Shown one piece after another: positions 26,945 through 37,535 of a stretch of 64,000 nucleotides of DNA. The stretch is taken from assembly GCF_016405905.1 (NCBI RefSeq), contig NZ_JAEFCB010000003.1:124001-188000 (forward strand), in the 5' to 3' direction. Source of the DNA: Variovorax sp. IB41. GTDB taxonomy: Bacteria; Pseudomonadota; Gammaproteobacteria; Burkholderiales; Burkholderiaceae_C. The notes below the pieces were generated by a model. That model searched no databases, had not been told where the DNA came from, and was given only the letters and a program-made list of their open reading frames with translations. The position numbers were made by a program, and so were the translations under genes. Numbering within the stretch: the first letter of the stretch is position 1; each line of letters begins with the position of its first letter.

Positions 26945-29560
26945 TCAGTCGTAATTGGTGAAGCGGCTCGGCGCCTCGCCAGGTTGGCGCAGGGGTTCGT
27001 AGCGCTGGATGTTCTGCCGCAGCGCCTGCATCGGGCTGGAGCCGATGCTGGAGAAGCCGACAAATTCGAGCTGGAACATGATGCGGGTGTTGGCCGTCAC
27101 CTGGCCGGTGGTGATGCGCTGCAGCACCACGCGCCCGATCCAGCAGCAGCCGTCGTACTCGAAGCCGAGCACGCCGTCCGTGAGTTTCTTGTCCTGCAGG
27201 TCGTAGTTCAGACGGCCCACCGCGTACCAGCGCCCGCCGCCCTGGCCCTTGCCCGGGCCCAGGTTCTTGCCCTTGTCGCCCCACAGGTCGTTCAGCGGCC
27301 ACTGCCAGCCCACGTCGATCGACTTGTTGCCGTCGTTCACCGCGGTGGTGTTCGGGTTGGCCAGCAGCGCGGCCTGGTACGCCGCGCTCGGCGCCTGGTA
27401 GCGGAACGCCACGCTCAGGTTGTGGTACGGCTCGGGGTTGTAGCGCGCGCTGAGCGCCGCACGGGTCGAGCGGCGCGTGTCGGGGTTGTACTGCACGAGC
27501 GCGTCGGTGCTCCACTTGGGCGTCCAGTTGATCTGGCCGCCCACGAGGAAATCGCTCGCGCGGTCGGTCACCGGCAGGCCGCCGGGGAGCACGACCTTCT
27601 GGTCGGCAAAGCGCAGCCGCTGCGCGATGCCGATGCGTGCCGCCTCGACGCCGGTGTCCGGGTCGATCAGGCGCGAACTCACGCCCAGCGTGAGTGCGTT
27701 GGTGTCCGAGATGCGGTCGTTGCCCGAGAACGCGTTCTCGGTGTAGATGGTCGCAAAGCTGAAGTCGTTGGCCGCCGAGTCGTAGTTCGGCAGCATGCTC
27801 TGGTTGCGGTACGGCGTGTAGACGTAGTACGCGCGCGGCTCCAGCGTCTGGCGGAAGGCGCGGCCGAAGTAGCTGGCGTCGCGCTCGAAGATCAGGCCGC
27901 TGTCCAGGCTGAAGGTCGGCACCGTGCGGTTGGCCGAGGTCGGGAAGAAGTACAGCGAATTCGGGTTGTAGGGCACGCCGTTGACGTACTGCACCCCGTT
28001 GATCGTGAGCTTCGGAATGTCCGACTGCGGCCGGTAGAAGCTGTACGACGTCGCATTGAGCTGCAGCTTCGGAATGACGAAGGAGCTGGGCGTAATGAAC
28101 GGCCGGCTGATCGTGGCCAGCGCGAAGGCGCGGTCGCCATCGGGCTGCGACTGCTGGATGAGATCGAAACCGGGCTGGCCGCTCAGGATCGTGTTGACCC
28201 GGAAGCGCGTGTAGTCCAGGTTCAGCGAGACGTCGAAGCCGTGCCAGTCGTACTTGTTGTAGTTGGCCGTGATCTGCGGCATGCGGTCGTACGACGGCAC
28301 GATGGGCGACAGGTTGTACTGCAGCGTCTGGTAGCGCAGCGCGCGGACCGCGCCGCTCCAGTCGTCCTTGCTCCAGTTGAGCGAGGCCTCGTTGGGCAGC
28401 TGGCGTTGCGCCAGCGTCGGCGTGCGCGTGAAGTCGCGCCAGTAGTCGTTGTCGCTGACCCGGTTGATGTTGATGTTGGCCGACAGCGAATCCAGGCCGA
28501 GCGCCTTGGCGTCGAAGTCCTGGTGGTGGTTCGCCCAGATGCCCCAGCGCTTGGTGCTGCCGGGCGGCGCGGTCAGGTCCTTGGCCTGGATTTCTCCATT
28601 GGCCAGCTGCTGCAGCTGCGAGGCGCGCAGCTCGTTGTAGCGCTGGCCCACCAGGCGGTCGGCCCCCATCAGGTCCAGCCGGATGCTGCCGCTGTAGTCC
28701 TTCTCCAGGTACCGGAACTCGGTGCCCAGGTTCAGGCCGCGCTTGCTCATGATCGTCGGCGTGATCGTGGCGTCGCGGTTGGGTGCGATGTTCCAGTAGT
28801 ACGGCTGCGAGATCTCGATGCCGTTGGTGTTGTCCACGCCGATGGTGGGCGGCAGGAGGCCGCTCTTGCGCGCGTTGGACAGCGGAAAGCTCACGCTCGG
28901 GATCGGCGGCGTGCTGATGCCCATGAAGCTCAGGCGCGCGTTGGTGGCCACGCCCTCGTTCTCTTCGGTGTCGGTGGTGATGGTGGCCGCGGTCAGGAGC
29001 CACGCCGGCATCCAGCCCGGAAAGTCTTCGCGGCGGCAGGTGGTGTAGGTGGCGCGCCGGGCGATCGAGACGTTGGCGTCGACGAAATCGATGCGCTCCG
29101 CATCGCCGTGGCCGCCGTTCGCCAGGAACCGGTAGCGCACGTTGTTGAAGAAGCCCTCGAAGGTCTCCAGCTTGAGTTCGAGCTCGGGGCCTTCGTACAC
29201 GTTGCCGCCCTGGTTGACGCGCACATTGCCCTTGGCCTTGGCGCGGTCGTCGGGCTGGTAGTACTCCAGGCGGTCGGCGGTGATGGCGACCGGGCCGCGA
29301 CGCAGCGTCGCATTGCCTTCGACCACGGTCTCCAGGTCGGGGCGGCCGGACATCCGGTCGCCGGTGACCAGGCTGGGCAGCTGGCCGCGCTCGGTGGGCG
29401 GAATGACTTCGGTGAGCAGCGGGGTGCGCTTGAGCGTCAACGGGCCGTCCAGGCCGCCGGCGGGCTGTGCGAAGGCGCCGTGCGCCTGCAGGAGCGCCAG
29501 CGACAGCATGGCCAGCTTCAGCGGCGGGCTGGCGCGTCGCAGGGCAACACGTCGGCTCAT
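26945..29560 (-). CDS. lptD: LPS-assembly protein LptD
   Basis: An 871-residue outer-membrane beta-barrel that, with LptE, inserts lipopolysaccharide in the outer leaflet. After a signal peptide comes the periplasmic OstA/LptA-like beta-jellyroll (about residues 80-200, with VEGNATLRRGP and ADRLEYYQPDDRAKAKGNV), then the C-terminal barrel. Cysteines that should form the interdomain disulfides are visible (TYTTCRRED; YDGCCWIGR). The start at 29560 (MSRRVALRRAS) gives a plausible signal peptide; the upstream extension falls in a dispersed repeat. It is divergent from amgK and followed by surA at 21 bases. Confidence 0.95.
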   Translation of the reverse strand: MSRRVALRRASPPLKLAMLSLALLQAHGAFAQPAGGLDGPLTLKRTPLLTEVIPPTERGQLPSLVTGDRMSGRPDLETVVEGNATLRRGPVAITADRLEYYQPDDRAKAKGNVRVNQGGNVYEGPELELKLETFEGFFNNVRYRFLANGGHGDAERIDFVDANVSIARRATYTTCRREDFPGWMPAWLLTAATITTDTEENEGVATNARLSFMGISTPPIPSVSFPLSNARKSGLLPPTIGVDNTNGIEISQPYYWNIAPNRDATITPTIMSKRGLNLGTEFRYLEKDYSGSIRLDLMGADRLVGQRYNELRASQLQQLANGEIQAKDLTAPPGSTKRWGIWANHHQDFDAKALGLDSLSANININRVSDNDYWRDFTRTPTLAQRQLPNEASLNWSKDDWSGAVRALRYQTLQYNLSPIVPSYDRMPQITANYNKYDWHGFDVSLNLDYTRFRVNTILSGQPGFDLIQQSQPDGDRAFALATISRPFITPSSFVIPKLQLNATSYSFYRPQSDIPKLTINGVQYVNGVPYNPNSLYFFPTSANRTVPTFSLDSGLIFERDASYFGRAFRQTLEPRAYYVYTPYRNQSMLPNYDSAANDFSFATIYTENAFSGNDRISDTNALTLGVSSRLIDPDTGVEAARIGIAQRLRFADQKVVLPGGLPVTDRASDFLVGGQINWTPKWSTDALVQYNPDTRRSTRAALSARYNPEPYHNLSVAFRYQAPSAAYQAALLANPNTTAVNDGNKSIDVGWQWPLNDLWGDKGKNLGPGKGQGGGRWYAVGRLNYDLQDKKLTDGVLGFEYDGCCWIGRVVLQRITTGQVTANTRIMFQLEFVGFSSIGSSPMQALRQNIQRYEPLRQPGEAPSRFTNYD

Positions 29561-29590
29561 CAAGCCTCCCGCCAGGCCGTTCCGAGGAAA

Positions 29591-29647
29591 GCCCGCGGCC
29601 CCCCCGAGGAGAGCAGCGAGCGCACAAGGTGCCAAGCGTGGGGGCTT
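29591..29647 (+). repeat. Dispersed repeat copy C (short, diverged)
   Basis: Reads GCCCGCGGCCCCCCCGAGG, then AGCAGCGAGCGCACAAGGTG and CCAAGCGTGGGGGC. It matches copy A in module order and in the AGCGTGGGGGC end, but the inner hairpin is degraded. It lies 31 bases upstream of the lptD start in the lptD/amgK divergent gap. Confidence 0.6.
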
Positions 29648-29782
29648 TGGGTCGTAGGCATCGGTTCGGAACGAAAGATCGTCGGGGAGACGGCGCGGCA
29701 GGCCGGCGGGTTGCAGGGGCCGGCAGCAACCTCTGTTCGATCGGTGGCCGACCGGAGGGGGTTGCCGCGCCAGGCGGATTTG

Positions 29783-29788
29783 TAGAAT
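29783..29788 (+). promoter_or_regulatory. Possible -10 box giving a near-leaderless amgK transcript
   Basis: TAGAAT ends 9 bases before the amgK ATG (29798). If it is the real -10 element, transcription would begin within two or three bases of the start codon. No ribosome-binding site is seen between them, consistent with a leaderless message. A weak TTGCCG at 29762 is 15 bases upstream. Confidence 0.35.
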
Positions 29789-29797
29789 CGATTATCC

Positions 29798-30895
29798 ATG
29801 ACAGCACCCCTGCCCCCGGCCTCATTGGCCCCACGCCCCGCCGAGGCCCTTCTCTGGACAGATCCGCAGCGCGCCGAAGTGTTCCGGGGCTGGCTGTCGG
29901 GCATCGCCGCCGCACAGCATCTTCTGCCCGACACCGTGCGCCTGGCCTCGGCCGATGCGAGCTTTCGCCGCTATTTCCGCGTCGACACGCGCATCCCCGG
30001 CACGCCGACGCGCATCGTGATGGACGCCCCGCCCGACAAGGAGAACAGCGATCCCTTCGTGCAGGTGGCCGGGCTCATGGCCGAGGCCGGCGTCACGGCG
30101 CCGCAGGTGCTCGAATGGGACCGCCCGAACGGCTTCCTGCTGCTGGACGACCTGGGCCGCCAGACCATGCTCGAGGTGATCGACCCGGCCCAGCCGGACG
30201 CCAGCCGCCCGCTCTACGACCAGGCCATCGATGCGCTCATCCGCTGGCAGCTGGCCTCCAAGCCCGGTGTGCTGCCGCCCTACGACCGGGCGCTGCTGGA
30301 GCGTGAACTGGCGCTCTTTCCCGAGTGGTACATCGGCCGCCACCGCGGCGTGGCCATCGAAGGAAAGCTTAAGGAGCGCCTGGAGCGCAGCTTCAAGCTG
30401 ATCGTGGAGAGCAACCTGGCGTCGCCCAGCGTCTACGTGCACCGCGACTTCATGCCGCGCAATTTGATGATCGGCAACGGCACCGCCCTCGGCGTGCTCG
30501 ACTTCCAGGACGCCGTCTACGGCCCCATCACCTACGACATCGCCAGCCTGATGCGCGACGCCTTCCTCAGCTGGGACGAGGAGTTCGTGCTCGACGTCAC
30601 CGTGCGCTATTGGCAGGCGGCGCGCAAGGCGGGGCTGCCGGTGGACGAGGATTTCGGCGCTTTCTATCGCGCGGTCGAATGGATGGGCCTGCAGCGCCAC
30701 CTGAAGGTCGCCGGCATCTTCGCGCGCCTCACGCTGCGCGACGGCAAGCCCCGGTACCTGGCCGACACGCCGCGCTTCATCGCCTACATCCGCGCCACCG
30801 CCAGCCGCTACATGGAGCTCACGCCGCTCGTGCGGGTGATCGACGAGGTCGAGGGCACCTCGGCGCTCACCGGCTTTGCCTACGGCCGGGTCTGA
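29798..30895 (+). CDS. amgK: Anomeric MurNAc/GlcNAc kinase AmgK-like phosphotransferase
   Basis: A 365-residue kinase of the aminoglycoside phosphotransferase fold. It shows VYVHRDFMPRNLMIG, the catalytic loop with Asp and Asn, and LGVLDFQDAVYGP, the metal-binding Asp. The family member next to lptD in pseudomonads is AmgK, which phosphorylates recycled cell-wall sugars at C1 for MurU. Position and motifs support this here, but the usual next gene murU is absent; rsmE follows instead. The closest alternative is a generic phosphotransferase. The start at 29798 is the only reasonable ATG. Confidence 0.8.
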   Translation: MTAPLPPASLAPRPAEALLWTDPQRAEVFRGWLSGIAAAQHLLPDTVRLASADASFRRYFRVDTRIPGTPTRIVMDAPPDKENSDPFVQVAGLMAEAGVTAPQVLEWDRPNGFLLLDDLGRQTMLEVIDPAQPDASRPLYDQAIDALIRWQLASKPGVLPPYDRALLERELALFPEWYIGRHRGVAIEGKLKERLERSFKLIVESNLASPSVYVHRDFMPRNLMIGNGTALGVLDFQDAVYGPITYDIASLMRDAFLSWDEEFVLDVTVRYWQAARKAGLPVDEDFGAFYRAVEWMGLQRHLKVAGIFARLTLRDGKPRYLADTPRFIAYIRATASRYMELTPLVRVIDEVEGTSALTGFAYGRV

Positions 30896-30965
30896 AGCGA
30901 AATTTATAAAAAACCGCCCGGGATGCCCACGCCACGGCTGCATTCCTTGCTCCACATTTCATAGC

Positions 30966-31706
30966 ATGCCCCGTTTCCATTGCTCCGTGCCGCTGAGCGC
31001 CGGCGCCGCTTTCGCGCTGCCGCCCGGGGCCGCGCGCCACGTGCAGGTGCTGCGGATGCAGCCCGGCGATGCGCTGACCCTGTTCGACGGCGCGGGCGGC
31101 GAGTACGAGGCCACGATCGAGCGCATGGGCCGCAGCGACGTCTCGGTGACGGTCGGCGCCCACCACCCCATCGAGCGCGAGGCGGCGCGCGCGGTGCACC
31201 TGGCCGTCGGCATGCCGGCCAACGAGCGCATGGACTGGCTGGTCGAGAAGGCCACGGAGCTGGGCGTCGCGAGCATCCAGCCGCTGGCCACGGCGCACGG
31301 CGTGCTGCGTCTTTCGGGCGAGCGCGCCGAGAAGAAACGGGCGCACTGGGAAGCCATCGCCATCGCGGCGTGCGAGCAGTGCGGCCGCAATCGCGTGCCG
31401 GTGATTCATCCGGTGCGGTCGTTCTCGGGAAATTCGGGATGGATCGATGCGCAGGGCGAAGCAGGCGCCGCGGCGCGCTTCGTGCTGAGCCTGGCCGAGG
31501 GCACGCAGGACATCGCCGCGGCCGTTGCGGCGCACGCCCCCGACCACCGCGACGTGCGCGTGCTGAGCGGCCCCGAAGGCGGCCTCAGCGCCGCCGAGGA
31601 GCAGGAAGCGATCGCACGCGGCTTTGCGCCGGTCACGCTCGGCGCGCGCGTGCTGCGCGCCGAAACCGCCGCGCTCGCGGCCCTGGTGTTGCTCGGCGGC
31701 GCCTAG
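30966..31706 (+). CDS. rsmE: 16S rRNA (uracil1498-N3)-methyltransferase
   Basis: A 246-residue SPOUT-fold methyltransferase that modifies U1498 of 16S rRNA. Typical features are MPRFHCSVPL with HVQVLRMQPGD at the N-terminal PUA-like domain, MDWLVEKATELGV, and the SAM knot RVLSGPEGGLSAAEEQEAI followed by LGARVLRAETAALAAL. The ATG at 30966 was chosen because the N-terminus matches the family; the frame continues upstream without a better start. It follows amgK by 70 bases. Confidence 0.95.
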   Translation: MPRFHCSVPLSAGAAFALPPGAARHVQVLRMQPGDALTLFDGAGGEYEATIERMGRSDVSVTVGAHHPIEREAARAVHLAVGMPANERMDWLVEKATELGVASIQPLATAHGVLRLSGERAEKKRAHWEAIAIAACEQCGRNRVPVIHPVRSFSGNSGWIDAQGEAGAAARFVLSLAEGTQDIAAAVAAHAPDHRDVRVLSGPEGGLSAAEEQEAIARGFAPVTLGARVLRAETAALAALVLLGGA

Positions 31707-31794
31707 GGGGTGTTTTCCGCGACGCGCGCGCGGACAGGCTGCGGAAGAATGGGTACCTCACCCGTTCATCACGACCAAGAAGGACCCTCCGCCC

Positions 31795-33150
31795 ATGTCC
31801 CGTTCGCTCCGTCTCGCGCCTTTTGCCCCTCTCTTTCTCGCCGCGCTGTGCGCCGCGAACAGCGTCCACGCCCAGAGCAACGCCGTCGCGCCCACGCCGG
31901 CGCAGGTCAGCCCTGAAGTCGACAGGACCTACACCCAGCTGATGGCCTCGCCCGCGATCCAGAAGCTGCTGGACGCGGTCAAGGCCGACCACGAGCGCGC
32001 GGTCGATGAGTTGAAGACGCTGACGGAAATCGAGGCGCCGCCCTTCAAGGAACAGAAGCGCGCCGAGGCCTTCCTCGCGCGCATGAAGGCCCTGGGCCTC
32101 GCCGACGCGAAGATCGACGCCGAAGGCAACGTCGTGGGCCTGCGCAAGGGCGTGGGCAATGGTCCGAAGCTGCTGATCTCCGCGCACCTCGATACGGTGT
32201 TCCCCGCCGGCACCGATGTGAAGGTGAAAGAGCGCGACGGCCGGCTCCATGCACCCGGCATCGCGGACGACACGCGCGGCCTCACGGTGCTGCTGTCGTG
32301 GCTCAAGGTGCTCAACGACAACAAGGTGCAGACGGCGGGCGACCTCTTGATCGTCGCCAACGTCGGGGAAGAAGAGCTGGGCAACCTGCGCGGCATCAAG
32401 GCGATCTTTCGCGACCACCTGGACATCGACGGCATGGTCGGGCTGGAGCCATCGCCCGACGGCCACGTGCTGGTGCTGGGCACCGCGAGCCATCGCTACG
32501 AGGTCAACTTCAAGGGCCCGGGCGGCCACAGCTTCGGTGCGTTCGGCCAGGTGCCCAGCGCGATCCACGGCATGGGCCGCGCGATCGCCAGGATCGCCGA
32601 GGTGCGCACGCCGAGCTTTCCCAAGACCACCTTCACCGTCGGCACCGTGGGCGGCGGCACCTCGGTCAACACTATCGCGCCGGATGCGCGCATGGCCATC
32701 GACATCCGCTCGGACGACATGGCCTCGCTGCTGGAGACCGAGAAGAAGATCCTCGCGGCCATCGACGAAGCGGTGGTGGAAGAGAACAAGCGCTGGAACG
32801 TGACCACGCTGAGCGCGAGCCACAAGCTGATCGGCGACCGTCCGGGCGGACGCACCCCGACCGACTCGGTGATCGTCGAAGCGGCCACGCGTTCGAACAC
32901 CGCCTTCGGGCACAAGACGCTGCTGCGCGGCGGCAGCACCGATGCCAATGTGCCGATCTCGCTGGGCATCCCGGCCATCATCATCGGGGGCGGCGGCAAG
33001 TCCTCCGGTTCCCATGCGTTGAGTGAGTCGATCGACGTGACAGATGCATGGAAAGGCGCGCAGAATTCGCTCGTGACCGTGCTCGGGCTCGTCGGCGTGC
33101 AGGGGGTCACCCCCGCATTGCTGCCCAAACGCCCGGCACGTACCAAGTAA
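31795..33150 (+). CDS. Exported M20 family metallopeptidase
   Basis: A 451-residue peptidase with a signal peptide (MSRSLRLAPFAPLFLAALC, cleavage near VHA-QS), so probably periplasmic. M20 zinc ligands are readable: His in LISAHLDTVF, Asp in GIADDTRG, Glu-Glu in VGEEELGN, and a late His in SSGSHALSES. A dimerisation domain containing FKGPGGHSFGAFG fits the PepT-like/ArgE group. The ATG at 31795 follows AAGGA at 31780-31784. Likely role: processing of periplasmic peptides or acylated amino acids. Substrate unknown. Confidence 0.9.
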   Translation: MSRSLRLAPFAPLFLAALCAANSVHAQSNAVAPTPAQVSPEVDRTYTQLMASPAIQKLLDAVKADHERAVDELKTLTEIEAPPFKEQKRAEAFLARMKALGLADAKIDAEGNVVGLRKGVGNGPKLLISAHLDTVFPAGTDVKVKERDGRLHAPGIADDTRGLTVLLSWLKVLNDNKVQTAGDLLIVANVGEEELGNLRGIKAIFRDHLDIDGMVGLEPSPDGHVLVLGTASHRYEVNFKGPGGHSFGAFGQVPSAIHGMGRAIARIAEVRTPSFPKTTFTVGTVGGGTSVNTIAPDARMAIDIRSDDMASLLETEKKILAAIDEAVVEENKRWNVTTLSASHKLIGDRPGGRTPTDSVIVEAATRSNTAFGHKTLLRGGSTDANVPISLGIPAIIIGGGGKSSGSHALSESIDVTDAWKGAQNSLVTVLGLVGVQGVTPALLPKRPARTK

Positions 33151-33249
33151 TTTGTCACGTTGCAAGTTCGAAAGTGGGCGCTCCACTTACGGCTTGCGGT
33201 CCGTCACACGGAAAATGCGACGGTTCTGTCACACACCAAGGAAATGACC

Positions 33250-33711
33250 ATGGGATTGCTCGATTCGGTGCTCGGTCAAGTGCTCGGAGGCGCTGGCCAA
33301 CAGCAGCAACCGCAAGGCGGAGGCATCGGGGGATTGGGAGATCTCGGCGGCCTGGCCGGCGCGCTGGGTGGCCTGCTCGCCAACAACGGCGGTCAAGGCG
33401 GCCTGGGTGGCCTGGTCTCCAAGTTCGAACAGGCCGGCATGGGCGATGTCATCGGCTCGTGGATCGGCAAGGGGGACAACCAGCCGGTGTCGGGCGACCA
33501 GCTGCAAAACGCGCTCGGTGGCGACACCATCGCGAACATCGCGGCCAAGCTCGGCATCAATGCGCAAACGCTGCTGCCCATGCTCGCCACCATGCTGCCG
33601 GCCCTCATCGACCAGCTCACGCCGCATGGCAAGGTGCCCGACCAGGGCCTGGGCAACCATGACGACCTGCTGGGTTCGCTCAGCGGCTTGCTGCAAGGCA
33701 AGCAGTCCTGA
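33250..33711 (+). CDS. YidB/DUF937 family protein
   Basis: A 153-residue protein, Gly- and Gln-rich near the front (VLGQVLGGAGQQQQ, then GGGIGGLGDLGGL), with the helical DUF937/YidB signature after it (GMGDVIGSWIGKGDNQPVSG, then NIAAKLGINAQTLLPMLATM). AAGGA at 33238-33242 is best spaced for the ATG at 33250; an in-frame ATG at 33244 is too close. Cytoplasmic, function unknown; homologues are common single-copy genes in proteobacteria. A good terminator follows. Confidence 0.9.
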   Translation: MGLLDSVLGQVLGGAGQQQQPQGGGIGGLGDLGGLAGALGGLLANNGGQGGLGGLVSKFEQAGMGDVIGSWIGKGDNQPVSGDQLQNALGGDTIANIAAKLGINAQTLLPMLATMLPALIDQLTPHGKVPDQGLGNHDDLLGSLSGLLQGKQS

Positions 33712-33737
33712 ACGAGGCCTGCCTCACCAGAATTCCG

Positions 33738-33762
33738 GCGCCCGCGAGGGCGCTTTTTTTTT
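33738..33762 (+). terminator. Intrinsic terminator after the YidB-like gene
   Basis: GCGCCC, loop GCGA, GGGCGC, then nine T residues (33754-33762). A classical Rho-independent terminator 26 bases past the stop codon. Confidence 0.93.
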
Positions 33763-33823
33763 GGCCGGCTCATGGCCGATCCTTGGCTGGCGCCTAGACA
33801 ACGAATCCCGTAGAACCCTTGCC

Positions 33824-34993
33824 ATGAACCGCAACCTCTGGCTCCTGGCCATCTGTCAGGGCCTCTTCCTGACCAACAACGTCACCTTCATCGCCATCAA
33901 CGGGCTGGTGGGCCTGGCCATCGCGCCGCGCGGCTGGATGGCGACGCTGCCGGTGATGGGCTATGTGGTGGGCGGCGCGCTCACCACCGGGCTGGTGGCG
34001 CGCACGCAGCAACGGTTCGGGCGCCGCGGGTCGTTCCAGATCGGACTGGCGGTGGCGCTGGGCTCGGCACTGCTGTGCGCCTATGCGGCGATCTCCAGGA
34101 ACTTCTGGCTGCTGTGCTTCGCGACGGTCGTGGCCGGCTACTACAACGCCAACGCCAATCTCTACCGCTTTGCCGCTGCCGAGCTCGCTGCGCCGGAATG
34201 GCGCGAGAAGGCGGTGTCGCTGGTGATGGCCGGCGGCCTGATCGGCGCGGTGGCCGGTCCCAACCTCGCGTCCGCGACGCGCGAACTCTTCGCCGTGCCG
34301 TTCGCGGGCGCCTACATCGCGCTGGCCGCGGTGGCGCTGCTCTCGATGGCGGTGATGCGCTTCATCGACTTCCCCGCGCCCCTGACCCGGCAGCAGGCCC
34401 TGGGCGGACGGCCGCTCTCCGAAATCGTGCGGCAGCCCGTGTTCATCGTCGCCGCCGCCGCGGGTGCGCTGGGCTTCGGCGTGATGAACCTGCTGATGGC
34501 CGCGACGCCGATCGCCATGCAGATCTGCAGCCTGCCGTTTTCCGACGCCGCGCTGGTGCTCGAATGGCATGTGATCGGCATGTTCGCGCCGGGGTTCTTC
34601 ACCGGCCACCTGATCCGCCGCTTCGGCGCGCTCCCCGTGATGGGTGTGGGGCTCGCGCTCAACCTGGGCTGCATCGCCGTCGCGCTGTCGGGGGTGGAAC
34701 TGCAGCACTTCCTCGTGGCGCTGTGCCTGCTGGGCGTGGGCTGGAATTTTCTCTTCACCGGCAGCACGACGCTCTCGCTCACGGCCTACACGGCCGAGGA
34801 GCGCGACCGGGCCCAGGGCGCGCTCAATTTCTGCGTGTTCGCAACGCTGGCGCTGACCTCGTTCGCCTCGGGCGTGCTGGTCATGACGCAAGGCTGGCAG
34901 CTGCTGAACTACGGTTCGCTGGTGCCGGTGGTGCTGACCGGCGCGGCACTGCTGTGGCTCGCGCGGACGCGGCGGCGCTCGGCCGCGGTCTGA
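33824..34993 (+). CDS. MFS transporter
   Basis: A 389-residue inner-membrane carrier with about 12 predicted helices, of the major facilitator superfamily. The loop after helix 2 (VARTQQRFGRRGSFQIGLAV) carries the basic RxxxRxGRR-type signature between helices 2 and 3. NANANLYRFAAAE in helix 4 resembles the bacterial NreB/YfkF-like uptake/efflux group. There is no regulator or enzyme beside it to show the substrate. The ATG at 33824 is preceded by a weak GAACCC stretch. It is convergent with the lipase-like gene, 10 bases apart. Confidence 0.9.
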   Translation: MNRNLWLLAICQGLFLTNNVTFIAINGLVGLAIAPRGWMATLPVMGYVVGGALTTGLVARTQQRFGRRGSFQIGLAVALGSALLCAYAAISRNFWLLCFATVVAGYYNANANLYRFAAAELAAPEWREKAVSLVMAGGLIGAVAGPNLASATRELFAVPFAGAYIALAAVALLSMAVMRFIDFPAPLTRQQALGGRPLSEIVRQPVFIVAAAAGALGFGVMNLLMAATPIAMQICSLPFSDAALVLEWHVIGMFAPGFFTGHLIRRFGALPVMGVGLALNLGCIAVALSGVELQHFLVALCLLGVGWNFLFTGSTTLSLTAYTAEERDRAQGALNFCVFATLALTSFASGVLVMTQGWQLLNYGSLVPVVLTGAALLWLARTRRRSAAV

Positions 34994-35003
34994 CGCGGCG
35001 CGA

Positions 35004-35858
35004 TCAGTTCGACGGGAACCGCTGGTCGAGCCAGCGCTGCAGCGCGGCGAACACGGGCTCGGCGTCCAGCTCGTTGAAGATCTCGTGGTACAGGGTCTCG
35101 AAGCACTGCGCCTGGACCATGCCGCTGGGCGCCGCGGCAGCAGCGAATGCGCGGCTCGCGGCGGGCTTCACGAGCCGGTCGTCGCCCGCGTAGATCAGCA
35201 GCGTGGGCACCGGCCAGCGCGCTGCCGCCTGCTGCACCGTGGCGCCTTCGTAGGCGAGGAAGCGCGCGAGCCGGCTGCCGATGCGGTCGTGCGTGAGGGG
35301 ATCGTCGCGGTAGGCCTGCACGACGGTGCGGTCGTGCGAGAGAAAGTTGTCGTCCAGCCCGTTGCCCACGCGCAGGTTCGGCGCGATGCGCGGGAGCACC
35401 GCGAGCAGCGCCTTCTGGAACCCGCTCAGGCCCGGGTCGAGCCCCGGCGACGAGAGCACCAGGCCATCGACCGGCCGCACGCCGCGCGCCACCAGGCTGG
35501 CCGCGACCAGCCCGCCGAGGCTGTGCCCCAGCAGCACGAGCGGCACGCCGGGGTTTTCGCGGCGCGCGTCGTCGATCACCAGCGCGAGGTCGTCGACCAA
35601 TCGCAGTTCACTCGGCAGGCCGCCCCGCGCACCGGTCGATTCGCCGTGCCCGTAGTGGTCGTGCGCCCAGACAGCGAAGCCCCATTCGTGCAGCCGCTTC
35701 GCGAGGCCGTGATAGCGCCCCGAATGCTCACCCAACCCGTGGACCACAACCACCACGGCGCGGGGCGTTGCGGCAACGGGCAGCCGGCGCAGGGCGAGCG
35801 TCTCGCCATCCGGAGTGGGTAGCGCCACGCGCTGCGGCAGCGGCAGCGCGTCGCTCAT
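35004..35858 (-). CDS. Alpha/beta hydrolase, monoacylglycerol-lipase type
   Basis: A 284-residue hydrolase. It has the oxyanion region VVHGLGEHSGRY, the nucleophile elbow GHSLGG (catalytic Ser), a catalytic Asp in IYAGDDRLVKP and a catalytic His in LYHEIFNE. HGLGEHSGRY plus YGHGES is the signature of the lysophospholipase/monoglyceride lipase group (YtpA/PldB-like). No signal peptide, so cytoplasmic. Likely substrate: monoacylglycerols or lysophospholipids, inferred from family. It starts 73 bases after the M20 dipeptidase stop, with repeat copy D between. Confidence 0.9.
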   Translation of the reverse strand: MSDALPLPQRVALPTPDGETLALRRLPVAATPRAVVVVVHGLGEHSGRYHGLAKRLHEWGFAVWAHDHYGHGESTGARGGLPSELRLVDDLALVIDDARRENPGVPLVLLGHSLGGLVAASLVARGVRPVDGLVLSSPGLDPGLSGFQKALLAVLPRIAPNLRVGNGLDDNFLSHDRTVVQAYRDDPLTHDRIGSRLARFLAYEGATVQQAAARWPVPTLLIYAGDDRLVKPAASRAFAAAAAPSGMVQAQCFETLYHEIFNELDAEPVFAALQRWLDQRFPSN

Positions 35859-35863
35859 TGGTG

Positions 35864-35930
35864 CACCCTTGGCGCTGCGCGCCTACCCGCCAAGCGGGAG
35901 CGAGCTTGCCTGGGGCGGCCCGGCGCGTCG
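35864..35930 (-). repeat. Dispersed repeat copy D (diverged)
   Basis: Read on the minus strand it begins GCGCCGGGCCGCCCCAGGC, then has GCTCGCTCCCGC and ends GCGCGCAGCGCCAAGGGTG. The first module matches copy A; the rest is rearranged. It fills the gap between the M20 dipeptidase stop (35932) and the hydrolase start (35858), so both genes remain in one orientation. Confidence 0.5.
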
Positions 35931-35931
35931 C

Positions 35932-37443
<1,512 letters not shown>

Positions 37444-37535
37444 CGGTGGGTTCTCCGCGTGGGACGAAAAAAACGCATTTTGCGCCTCGCGGCGAGCGCG
37501 CGTAGAGTGCGGGCGATCTCAACCCGGAGCGCAAT

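Noticed and set aside
25451..29785. Open frame of over 1400 codons on the plus strand
   Set aside because: Antisense shadow of rsmA, surA and lptD, all of which have clear family motifs on the other strand.
33171..33190. Small AAGTGG/CCACTT hairpin after the M20 peptidase gene, resembling the one after maeB
   Set aside because: Only six pairs and no T-tract. The likeness to the maeB hairpin covers about ten bases and may be chance.
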